A DNA stretch of 64,000 bases, taken from contig JANQNX010000009.1 in NCBI GenBank assembly GCA_028279365.1, forward strand, positions 248,001-312,000, read 5' to 3'. The notes beneath the pieces were generated by a model. That model was given only the letters and a program-made list of their open reading frames with translations. It was not told the origin of the DNA and ran no database searches. The stretch is from Gammaproteobacteria bacterium. Its GTDB lineage: Bacteria; Pseudomonadota; Gammaproteobacteria; Eutrophobiales; Eutrophobiaceae. The translations under genes were made by a program, and so were the position numbers. Of this stretch, positions 28,964 through 37,494 are shown piece after piece (positions within the stretch are counted from its first letter, which is position 1; every line of letters begins with the position of its first letter).

Positions 28964-28980
28964 CGTAATTGACTCTCTGT

Positions 28981-30351
28981 TTAAAAATGTAAGATAGCTT
29001 GCGAATAGACATAGGTTGCATCGTCACGGTTTGCCGCATCCATGATATCGCCAGCGAACAAATGTGCGGCCCCGGCTTCAAGCAGAATATTTTTTGGCGC
29101 GATATTCCAACGGACTCTTGCCTCTATTTGTGTGCCGATGTAGCTATTCGATTGCCCGGCGGCATTGCCGAAGCCTGCTGTGGTCCAGATGTCATCATTT
29201 GATGCCAGCCAGAAACCGCGCAAGGCAAAAAAACTGTCGATATTGTTTGCTGGTTTTAATTTTAAACGGATACCCGGTGTATTAATGTTTGAGCGTGCAA
29301 ATGCACCATAAATACTGGTTGGTCCATACTCAAAACGGCGCGCGCCGAATAAGGTATCAAACCGATTATTGTCTGCATCATTTGGATCGTCATCGCCACT
29401 GGCAAAGTCGTATTGCAAGAGTAATCTTGGTGACCATGCGACATCAAAACTGTAACCCGCTTCAAACCGATAAAAGTAGGCAAAGTGATCCAGGTCTTGA
29501 GTTGCGGTTGCCGATGATCTTGATTCACCAAACTGCAAGGCGGTTTCTACCTGATAATCAAACTGGTTTTTTGCGGGTTTTTTAAACAGGCGAAAGCCAG
29601 GCGTGTAGATTCGACGGTTACGAGTATTTAATTCGCCACTAATATCTTTTTCGTGCAGACCAAAGATAAACGCTTCGCCGTTGATATCAGGCAACAGGTT
29701 TTGTTTCGATACATACACACCCCAAAAGCGATTCTCTTTATGTTCTTTATCAATACGCGCATCGTTATCCTGAATATCACCGCTCACTCGACGTTGTACT
29801 GGCAGTGTGTAAAACAGGCGTAAGCTTTCGTTATTGGCACTGTTCCATTTCCAGTCAATGCCGGTAAAGCCGTTGATGGTATTTCTAAAACGATTACGGG
29901 CGACAAAACGGCGACTGCCCACATCCATGGTAATACGCCCGCCCCTAATTGTGCTTTTACTTCCTATCTGTAAGAAATTCTCAAAAGGAATTTCGACATG
30001 CGCCTGTAACAACTCTAGCGGATTAACAATTGTCGTGTTTAACGGTGTGCCGCTGTCCGTTAGTGTTGCCCTTGAGTCCATCATCTCACCGGTAAAACGA
30101 ATGCGATCAAAGTTTAATTTGGCGAACACATTAGTGCGGAACACTAGCGCCTGATCGCCACCATTGAAGTTATTGCGATATTGGTTATTCAGGTTTTCCA
30201 TACGCGTGCGGTGTATGCCCGACAAGGAAAACCAATGCGGTGTTGATAATGCATCGTCCAGTCGCCATGGGCTGTTGTCTGATTGTGCTGAGCTTTGGCA
30301 ACTGAGCGTCAGCATAATAATAATGCTAAAGATAGAAGAAAATCGATTCAT
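28981..30351 (-). CDS. Outer-membrane beta-barrel porin, alginate-export family
   Basis: 456 residues. Signal peptide at about 1-22 (MNRFSSIFSIIIMLTLSCQS), then WRLDDALSTPHWFSLSGIHRTRMENLNNQYR and a series of alternating beta strands ending in an aromatic residue (YSQAILHF, C-terminal Phe), typical of an outer-membrane barrel. It resembles the alginate_exp (AlgE-like) group, now known mainly as anion or sugar porins. As first gene of an operon with tupA, it may admit tungstate or molybdate. This is inference. Confidence 0.82.
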   Translation of the reverse strand: MNRFSSIFSIIIMLTLSCQSSAQSDNSPWRLDDALSTPHWFSLSGIHRTRMENLNNQYRNNFNGGDQALVFRTNVFAKLNFDRIRFTGEMMDSRATLTDSGTPLNTTIVNPLELLQAHVEIPFENFLQIGSKSTIRGGRITMDVGSRRFVARNRFRNTINGFTGIDWKWNSANNESLRLFYTLPVQRRVSGDIQDNDARIDKEHKENRFWGVYVSKQNLLPDINGEAFIFGLHEKDISGELNTRNRRIYTPGFRLFKKPAKNQFDYQVETALQFGESRSSATATQDLDHFAYFYRFEAGYSFDVAWSPRLLLQYDFASGDDDPNDADNNRFDTLFGARRFEYGPTSIYGAFARSNINTPGIRLKLKPANNIDSFFALRGFWLASNDDIWTTAGFGNAAGQSNSYIGTQIEARVRWNIAPKNILLEAGAAHLFAGDIMDAANRDDATYVYSQAILHF

Positions 30352-30361
30352 GGTTTTTAAT

Positions 30362-30378
30362 ATTTATATGTTATAAAT
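30362..30378. promoter_or_regulatory. AT-rich inverted repeat before the porin gene
   Basis: ATTTATA-TGT-TATAAAT lies 11 bases upstream of the porin ATG (minus strand), in the divergent control region. It could be an operator or leader element for the neighbouring regulator. Confidence 0.35.
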
Positions 30379-30449
30379 TGCATAATTGTTTTGTTTTTGT
30401 CTTAAATTCCTTTTAAAAATGATTTTTAGCATTAGTCTTTGTCTATATA

Positions 30450-30471
30450 AATATGTAATAAAAAACATATT
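30450..30471. promoter_or_regulatory. Inverted repeat abutting the regulator start, candidate autoregulatory operator
   Basis: AATATGT, 8 bases, ACATATT, ending directly before the ATG of the ModE-like regulator. Position and symmetry suit a repressor site controlling its own gene. There is no clear Shine-Dalgarno, so the transcript may be nearly leaderless. Confidence 0.45.
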
Positions 30472-31527
30472 ATGAAAATAAAGCTGGATATTCGTTGGTT
30501 TGATGCAGATGCCGAGCAAGAGCTTGCTCCAAATCTTTTGCCGTTATTATTTTCCATTAAACAAACCGGCTCGTTAAGAACTGCCGCCGTCGAAGTCGGG
30601 CTGTCTTATCGAACGGCATGGGGCATGATTAATGAGGCCAACGCTGCGTTTAATCAAACATTGGTCTTGATGCAGCGTGGACGCGGCGCTGAGTTGACTG
30701 AGTTCGGGCAGACCTTATTGGAAATGAAACAGTCAATTGATAGTAAATACCGTATGGAATTGATGTCTGATTCCGATCAAATCAATCAGGCGATCGCATC
30801 ATTCACGCAATCGAAACAACTGAAAACAGTTCGGTTTCATGCCAGCGATGATTTGGCAATCTTGTCATTAAAAAAGATCGCTGGCGCTTCATCCATAAGT
30901 TTTGATTTTCAATCCAAAGGCAGCCTTGAGGCATTAACGCAACTGACCGCGATGCGTTGTGATGTTGCCGGGTTTCATTTTCCTGAAGGAGATCTCGCAC
31001 ACGGGTTAGAAGCTGACTACAGGCCGTTACTCAACGATCAAAAATATCGCTACATACATCTGGCGCGCAGGCAACAGGGCCTGATGTTTAATCCTGCGCT
31101 TTCATCACGCATCAAGGATCTAAAAGACATTACCCGCCGTTCAATAAAATTTATTAACCGACAGAAAGGGTCGGGCACTCGCGTTATATTTGATCAGTTA
31201 CTCAAAAACAATGATGTCGATAAAAAAGATATCAATGGTTATGAACGCGAAGAGTTTACGCACACGGCAGTCGCCGCATTAATTTCAAGCGGACATGCTG
31301 ATATCGGTTTTGGGTTAGAAGCGGCAGCAGTCGAATTCAACCTATCATTCCTGCCGTTAGTCAAAGAGGTTTATGTTATCGCGATGAATCAATCATTATC
31401 TGATCCTATTCAAAAGGAAATTAGAGCGTTAATAAAAAGTCCTGAATTAAAAAGAACGATCAAATCACTACCAGGCTACGGTAATAAAGATACCGGCAAG
31501 GTTATCCATGCACATAAGTTTTTTTAA
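30472..31527 (+). CDS. ModE-like one-component regulator with periplasmic-binding-protein-type sensor
   Basis: 351 residues. The N-terminal winged helix (LLPLLFSIKQTGSLRTAAVEVGLSYRTAWGMINEANAAF) is of the ModE/LysR type. From about residue 118 a substrate-binding-like domain (PF12727 type) follows, with FINRQKGSGTRVIFDQLL, the typical oxyanion-site loop, and FTHTAVAALISSGHADIGFGLEAAA. This architecture reads molybdate- or tungstate-like anions. It is divergent from the porin-tupA operon and is probably its regulator. Confidence 0.87.
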   Translation: MKIKLDIRWFDADAEQELAPNLLPLLFSIKQTGSLRTAAVEVGLSYRTAWGMINEANAAFNQTLVLMQRGRGAELTEFGQTLLEMKQSIDSKYRMELMSDSDQINQAIASFTQSKQLKTVRFHASDDLAILSLKKIAGASSISFDFQSKGSLEALTQLTAMRCDVAGFHFPEGDLAHGLEADYRPLLNDQKYRYIHLARRQQGLMFNPALSSRIKDLKDITRRSIKFINRQKGSGTRVIFDQLLKNNDVDKKDINGYEREEFTHTAVAALISSGHADIGFGLEAAAVEFNLSFLPLVKEVYVIAMNQSLSDPIQKEIRALIKSPELKRTIKSLPGYGNKDTGKVIHAHKFF

Positions 31528-31655
31528 GAAACCTGAGTACTGAAAAAAAGCAAAGGCTGTAATAATTTCGTCATAATAGCGAGATAAGTTTATTTAAAAT
31601 CATTTAAAAATCTTCTGTACTTTCGTAACACTATTAATTAAAGGGATTTTCTGCA

Positions 31656-34600
31656 ATGAAACGCTTCCCATTACTCATATTAGTTTTCTCTATTATTATT
31701 TCAAATTCAGTAATCGCAGCAGATAGCGATAATTTTTTACCAGTTCATAGATGTGACTCCTACAGTGGGACGTACTTTCCATCAGCTGGTGCCTTGAAGG
31801 CGCAATGCGAATCTGAGCCACATTTTAATGATTGTTATGTTGATAATGAGTATGTGCACACCAATAGTTTCATTGCCAAGGGGTTTCGAACGCGTCATGC
31901 AGTCTCTCTCAAAAAAAATACTGATAACTCAAGTTGTAATGAATACCGTTATGACGAATTCTCGTGTGTAGCAGAGTTTCGCTTTTCTAATAGTATCGGC
32001 CAGTGTATTTGGGAAGAATCATGCCCTCCCGGTACTTCATATAATCAACAATTTAATTATTGCGAACCCAATTCACTCCCTGTCCCTACAAATAATTTCA
32101 CTCCGAGCACAAATTGCGGTGGTAATTTTTACTTTCCAAGTGCAGGAGCCGTCGAAGATTACTGTAACAATTTTCAGGGCTTTAAGGGTTGCTATGTCAA
32201 TACGACAACCTTTAATACCAGAGGCAGTATCTCGAATGGTGTTTATGATGAATTTACAAATGAAATGAGGGAACTTAATAATAATGCTCTATGCGGTGTT
32301 TCCGGCTATAGATATAGACAGTATCAGTGCAATGGTGGGTATTATTTCACAAACTTGCCCAACCCGCAGTTTCCCGAGCAACGCAGTCCGACTTGTAAAC
32401 TGATACCGACCTGTGATGCTGGTCAGGAGTTTGATGAAGTCACCCAAACTTGTGTCGATAACCCGAAAAACAATGGTTTCAATCCACAGCAATGCCCAAT
32501 ATACGATGCCACTAACCCAATCAATGTTGCAACGGGTAATAAGGTTCAGTTAGAAACCGACTACACAGGTACAGGTACTTACCCATTAAGTTTGCAGCGA
32601 ATTTACAATAGTAGTGAGTCAATCCGGTCTACCAATATTGGCCAGCACTGGCGACACAGTTATGACAGGGCGATACATGAAATTGATACAGATAATGTGG
32701 AAGTACAGCGGCAGGATGGCAGAATCATTCGTTTTAATCATAATGCCAATGAGTGGACGTCTGATGCAGATGTGACCGAACGACTCATTGAGTTGGTTGA
32801 CAGTCAAAGTCAGCGTATAGGCTGGGAGTATCTGGATAATAACGATAATAAAGAAACCTATGATACAGAAGGTAAGTTAGTCAGCATGACTAACCGTGCC
32901 GGTTTTGTTCAGACCTTAACGTATACATTGAGCGTTGCAGAGAATGGCGACGACAATCCCGACACCCTGGATAGCGTCACCAACCATTTTGGTCGCACTA
33001 TTGTGTTTAGCTACGATACGGCCGGTCGTATTGTCTCTATGATCGACCCTGACGGTGCGGTTTATCAGTATGATTATGATTCCACGACGGGTAATCTGAC
33101 TGAAGTGATTTATCCTGATGATGGGCCTGCTGCGAATCCGAAGCGTATCTATCACTATGACGATGCAAATTACCCGCATGCATTGACCCGGATCACCGAT
33201 GAGAACGGTGACCCCTTTGCCACCTGGACATACGATAGCGAAGGGCGTGCGACGAGTAGTGAGCATGCCAACGGTGCCGATCGTGTTGATATCAACTATC
33301 AAGGCGCTAATGGAACCACTATCGTCACGGATAGTCTGGGTCGGAATCAGACCTATGGTTTTGAAACGCAGTTTGGTGTCGTGAAGGTAAGTCAGATAAG
33401 CGGTGACCCCTGTTCGAGTTGCGGCGGCCAGAATCAGGCCACCGGCTACGACGCCAACGGGTTTGTTAACAGTCGCACTGACTTCAATGGCAACGTCACC
33501 ACCTACATCAACAACTCCCGTGGTTTAGAGACCAGTCGCACCGAAGCGGTCGGTACGCCGGAAGAAAGAACCATCACCACTGAATGGCACCCGGACTTCC
33601 GCCTGCCGACCAAGATCACCGAAGCGGGCCTGCGCGAAACCAGCATGACCTACAACACTACCGGGCAAGTGCTGACGCGTAGCGTCAAAGATATCCTGAC
33701 TGGCGAAACTCGGACAACGACTTATACCTACGATACCAATGGTTTAGTCGACACCGTCGATGGCCCGCGTACCGATGTCAACGACATCGTTGACTACGAC
33801 TACGACGCATCCGGCAACCTCATCAAACTCACCAACGAAATTGGCAACGTCACCACCATCACGCAACACGATGACAACGGTCGCCCGACCGCGATGACTG
33901 ATATGAACGACAATACCATCACCATGACCTACCACCCGCGCGGCTGGTTACGGACACGCACCATTGTCGGTGATACCACCACCTATGGCTATGACAATAC
34001 CGGACAGTTGACCACGATTACCTTCCCGAGTGGCAGAACCCTCACCTATGGCTACGATGATGCGCAGCGCTTGACCTCAATCACCGACCATCAAGGCAAC
34101 AGCATTACCTACACGCTGGATGCCATGGGTAACCGAACCAAAGAGGAAACCAAAGACCCGGGTGGGGTATTAACGCGGAAACTGGAACGGGAATACGACA
34201 GCTTGAGTCGTTTAAAGAGAATCATTGGTAGCGCCACCCCGAGTTGGGACAACGACTATACCTACGACGACAACGGCAACCAATTGACCGAGACCGATGG
34301 CAAGAACGCCACTACTACCCACACCTATGATGCCCTGAACCGGCTCAAGACTTCCACTGACCGCTTAGCCGGTGTCACCACTTACAGCTATGATGCGCTT
34401 GACCATCTGACGTCCGTCACCGATCCGAGATTGTTAACAACATCCTACGAATACAATGCCTTTGGCGACCTGACCAAACAAACCAGCCCCGATACCGGTA
34501 TCACCACCATGACCTACGACCTAGCTGGGAATAGGATAACAAGCACGGATGCCAGAGGGATACAAACAACCTACGAATATGATGCGGCGAATAATTTATT

Positions 34601-36074
34601 AAAAAGACTTCATCCTGGCTCTGAAACAGCACTGCATATGACATATATACCGGGCCAAAATAGCTATCATCAGGGTATCAATTCTCACGGCAGAGTCTTC
34701 AGCGCGTCAACAGGCACTAACTATGCGAATAATCGTGAATTTCCTAAGAACACCTATGAATATGATGAGAAAGGCAATGTTATTGTCGATCACTTCTCAT
34801 TAAGCTTATTTCGACAAAAAACACTTTATAGCTATGATCAGGATAGCAATTTAGTCCAAATTACCTACCCGACTGGCCGTATTATTGATTATACGCTAGA
34901 TGTATTAGGCCGGGTGAGTAGCATCACGAGCACGTTGGATGGCGTAACTGAAACCATAGCCAGTAATATTCAGTATTATCCCTTTGGTCCGGTAAAAAGT
35001 TATGACGCGGGCAATGGCATGACCGTCACCAGGGCGAGGGATACCGACTACCGAGTCACCAACGTATCCGCAGTTGGTACCGTTCCTCCTTTTACGACCA
35101 CGTATTTTGACAAGACGTATTCCTATGACCTGAACAGCAACATCGACCTGATTCAGGATAACGTACTGTCGACATTAACGGTCACGCCGACCTATGATGC
35201 ACTGGATCGCCTCGACACCTATCAGGATATCAGTGGGACGAGTGATTTCGATTACGATGCGGTCGGCAACCGCACCCAACGGGTGGATGGTGCGACGACC
35301 AGTTATGCCATCGACACAGCCAGTAATCGACTTGATAGCGAAACCACCAATGCCGTCACTGATAGTTACACGTACGATGCCGTGGGTAACCTCATTGATG
35401 ATGGTCAGAATACCTACCACTACGACGAGACCAGTCGCCTGAGGGAAGTAAAACAGAATGGCACATCACTCGTCATCTATAATTACGACGCCTACGGTCG
35501 CCGGGTGACCGAGAAGAAGCCGCAAGACCCGAGAAAAAATATCACCTTTCTTTATGATCTGGAAAACCGGCTAATAGCGGAAGTGGGTGGGCTGGCTCAA
35601 CCAATACGCGAGTACGTATATCTCGCCGATATTCCCATCGCGTTATATTCGCATGAGGCCAACATGCCGGATGACGTGTTACAAGTGGATGCGGTAGCGG
35701 ATAGTGGTAATACACTATCGATGCAAATCAATTTAGAGACCGAAGTGGTAACACTCCACTCCAATGTTATAGGCACGGTATCGGGTTCCATGGATACCAT
35801 CGAAGAGATACCCGGCTTGTTTCCAGAATATTGGACGGTAGGCTGGACCTATCCGCAATACAGTTACGGTTCCTATTATCTTGATTTTATGATTACGTTC
35901 GGTCCTGACAAGGCCGTGGTGGCAAACCCAAGCTTGACGTTTTTTCAGGGATTAGGCTGTTACGAATTTAATAATAATCGGTGTGGACAGGGACATTTTC
36001 ATGTCATGTATGATCCTGCAAACTGGGAATTCTTTTCGACCGATGCTGTTCATCTACTGACCCGATTGGGTTAG
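31656..36074 (+). CDS. Secreted Rhs/YD-repeat protein with aberrant C-terminus
   Basis: 1472 residues. Signal peptide (MKRFPLLILVFSIIISNSVI), two tandem Cys-rich modules (about 33-137 and 153-272, both with YFPSAGA and CYV), a DUF6531-type segment (about 280-350, NPINVATGNKVQLETDY), then YD repeats to about 1320. After ADIPIALYS the sequence leaves the Rhs core for about 140 unrelated residues, then stops. The usual core end ([13 protein letters not shown]) begins at 36059 in another frame. An AT-richer stretch at about 34.5-34.9 kb suggests mosaicism. It probably forms an Rhs shell, but has lost its own tip. Confidence 0.9.
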   Translation: MKRFPLLILVFSIIISNSVIAADSDNFLPVHRCDSYSGTYFPSAGALKAQCESEPHFNDCYVDNEYVHTNSFIAKGFRTRHAVSLKKNTDNSSCNEYRYDEFSCVAEFRFSNSIGQCIWEESCPPGTSYNQQFNYCEPNSLPVPTNNFTPSTNCGGNFYFPSAGAVEDYCNNFQGFKGCYVNTTTFNTRGSISNGVYDEFTNEMRELNNNALCGVSGYRYRQYQCNGGYYFTNLPNPQFPEQRSPTCKLIPTCDAGQEFDEVTQTCVDNPKNNGFNPQQCPIYDATNPINVATGNKVQLETDYTGTGTYPLSLQRIYNSSESIRSTNIGQHWRHSYDRAIHEIDTDNVEVQRQDGRIIRFNHNANEWTSDADVTERLIELVDSQSQRIGWEYLDNNDNKETYDTEGKLVSMTNRAGFVQTLTYTLSVAENGDDNPDTLDSVTNHFGRTIVFSYDTAGRIVSMIDPDGAVYQYDYDSTTGNLTEVIYPDDGPAANPKRIYHYDDANYPHALTRITDENGDPFATWTYDSEGRATSSEHANGADRVDINYQGANGTTIVTDSLGRNQTYGFETQFGVVKVSQISGDPCSSCGGQNQATGYDANGFVNSRTDFNGNVTTYINNSRGLETSRTEAVGTPEERTITTEWHPDFRLPTKITEAGLRETSMTYNTTGQVLTRSVKDILTGETRTTTYTYDTNGLVDTVDGPRTDVNDIVDYDYDASGNLIKLTNEIGNVTTITQHDDNGRPTAMTDMNDNTITMTYHPRGWLRTRTIVGDTTTYGYDNTGQLTTITFPSGRTLTYGYDDAQRLTSITDHQGNSITYTLDAMGNRTKEETKDPGGVLTRKLEREYDSLSRLKRIIGSATPSWDNDYTYDDNGNQLTETDGKNATTTHTYDALNRLKTSTDRLAGVTTYSYDALDHLTSVTDPRLLTTSYEYNAFGDLTKQTSPDTGITTMTYDLAGNRITSTDARGIQTTYEYDAANNLLKRLHPGSETALHMTYIPGQNSYHQGINSHGRVFSASTGTNYANNREFPKNTYEYDEKGNVIVDHFSLSLFRQKTLYSYDQDSNLVQITYPTGRIIDYTLDVLGRVSSITSTLDGVTETIASNIQYYPFGPVKSYDAGNGMTVTRARDTDYRVTNVSAVGTVPPFTTTYFDKTYSYDLNSNIDLIQDNVLSTLTVTPTYDALDRLDTYQDISGTSDFDYDAVGNRTQRVDGATTSYAIDTASNRLDSETTNAVTDSYTYDAVGNLIDDGQNTYHYDETSRLREVKQNGTSLVIYNYDAYGRRVTEKKPQDPRKNITFLYDLENRLIAEVGGLAQPIREYVYLADIPIALYSHEANMPDDVLQVDAVADSGNTLSMQINLETEVVTLHSNVIGTVSGSMDTIEEIPGLFPEYWTVGWTYPQYSYGSYYLDFMITFGPDKAVVANPSLTFFQGLGCYEFNNNRCGQGHFHVMYDPANWEFFSTDAVHLLTRLG

Positions 36075-36114
36075 GTGGGGGATTGAATACGTATGGGTAT
36101 GCGATGCAGAATCC
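36059..36114 (+). repeat. Rhs core-end repeat, copy 1 of 3
   Basis: A 56-base sequence encoding [19 protein letters not shown] recurs nearly unchanged at 37732-37787 and 38866-38921. The three copies differ by only a few bases and mark the boundary between core and variable tip, the expected place for recombination that swaps tips. Confidence 0.9.
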
Positions 36115-36493
36115 TGTTAACTATACTGATCCATCAGGGTTAATTAGTTTTCCTGCAGGAGTCAGAAGATGTATAGGGAATATTTGTCTACCGAGTGCTA
36201 TACCAGATATCTTCAGACCTACTCAAGAATTTGCAGCTGCTGCAAATGAAATTAGGGGTAATATAGAATGTGAAGCTAAATGTACAGTTGAATTAATACT
36301 AGGCGAAGCTAGTTCTGTCTCTGTACAGAAAGCAGTAGAATCCCAAACTAAAAAAATACTTTCTAGTTTTGCTTTTGAAGTTGGTAAGCATGTTTTAAGT
36401 AGAGTATTTACGGTTGGCACATTCATAAGTGCAGGGAATGCGTTAAATTGTGTAATAACTTGTAGCGAAGAAGGTGATGACTGTGGCCTTTAG
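36059..36493 (+). pseudogene. Orphan Rhs core end with tip A, out of frame with the main Rhs gene
   Basis: The frame from 36059 reads [28 protein letters not shown], the conserved Rhs core end, and continues into a 116-residue tip. The tip has Cys clusters at both ends (NIECEAKCTVEL and NALNCVITCSEEGDDC) around a hydrophobic helical middle. The first bases overlap the end of the main Rhs frame but in a different phase, so it is not expressed as its fusion unless by frameshifting. Toxin activity is not recognised. Confidence 0.75.
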
Positions 36494-36508
36494 ATAGAAT
36501 AGTTCAGA

Positions 36509-36760
36509 ATGGAATATTTATTATTAATTAGTTATGTTTTATTTTATACCGAAAGTCTTAGGCTAGGTGAAAAAAAAGGTTTTTTATCTAATAAATTTTA
36601 TATTTTTGCTTCTGTACTAGGGCCGTTTGCAGTTTTGTATTGTTTTTTGAAAAATGAAAATAAAGAAGGCAATAAAAAAATTAATCCTTTTTTAATTCTT
36701 TCTCATATTATTATGATTTCATTAGCAGTAGTTATAGTTAGGTTATATAGAAGTTCTTAA
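36509..36760 (+). CDS. Small membrane protein in Rhs cassette A
   Basis: 83 residues with an N-terminal helix (YLLLISYVLFYTESL), a second (FYIFASVLGPFAVLYCFL) and a third (PFLILSHIIMISLAVVIV). It follows tip A by 15 bases, the place of an immunity gene, and is very AT-rich, unlike the Rhs core. The middle (KKGFLSNKFYIFASVLG) faintly resembles the two-helix proteins at 39207 and 40152. Function unknown; immunity is inference. Confidence 0.6.
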   Translation: MEYLLLISYVLFYTESLRLGEKKGFLSNKFYIFASVLGPFAVLYCFLKNENKEGNKKINPFLILSHIIMISLAVVIVRLYRSS

Positions 36761-36772
36761 TTTAAAAAAACA

Positions 36773-37486
36773 ATGGAATTTTTTAAATCATCGATATGGT
36801 CTACGTTTATTATATGTGGCTCAATCGGTGTTGTTTCATATTTTATTGCGCCAATAATTTTTATACGTTTTCTCAATATAGAGGCCGGAAGTAGTATAAT
36901 ATTTGAATCCTATGGACTTCTTCTTTCCTATAGTTTGATTGTGACGTCAATAAGTATAGTAATATTAGTTTGCATTGCTATTAAGTTAATTGAAAATCAA
37001 TCTTTCCCTAATTATTTAGAACTTAAAAAGTTTAAAATAGAAAAGGTTTTACTTTACCTAGGTGTATTATTACTGCTTTGGATTTTATTTAATATTATTT
37101 GTATCTTATTAAATGAATCACCTTATTCGGATGTTTTCCTATATGTATACAAAACGCCTCAAAATATTTTATTGTTTTCTGCCGTTGTTGTAATAATTGG
37201 GCCTATTGCTGAAGAGATATTTTTTAGGGGCTATTTACTCAAAAGACTTAGAGGGCATGGGTTAAGTATAGCAATTTCCTCATGTTTAACATCTGGAGTA
37301 TGGCTCCTTATCCATATTGAGGGAGCTCGTATTATTGAATTAACCAGCTTATTTTTTCTAGGTATATTATTGGCTTATTCAAAGGAAGTATTAAACTCTT
37401 TGTATGCGCCTATCGTGATTCATTCAGTAAATAATTTAGCTGTGCTACTTGAGACTAGTTTGCATTCAAAATGGGGATTTAATTAA
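36773..37486 (+). CDS. CPBP-family intramembrane protease in Rhs cassette A
   Basis: 237 residues with about six membrane helices. The CPBP motifs are present: GPIAEEIFFRGYLLKRLRG (EExxxR), SGVWLLIHIEG and APIVIHSVNNLAVLL. This family includes bacteriocin self-immunity proteins (Abi). Its place between tips A and B, the AT-rich DNA and the 12-base spacing to the previous gene make it a candidate immunity protein. It is not close to the CPBP protein at 27027, sharing little beyond the motifs. Confidence 0.85.
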   Translation: MEFFKSSIWSTFIICGSIGVVSYFIAPIIFIRFLNIEAGSSIIFESYGLLLSYSLIVTSISIVILVCIAIKLIENQSFPNYLELKKFKIEKVLLYLGVLLLLWILFNIICILLNESPYSDVFLYVYKTPQNILLFSAVVVIIGPIAEEIFFRGYLLKRLRGHGLSIAISSCLTSGVWLLIHIEGARIIELTSLFFLGILLAYSKEVLNSLYAPIVIHSVNNLAVLLETSLHSKWGFN

Positions 37487-37494
37487 ACGAGTCA

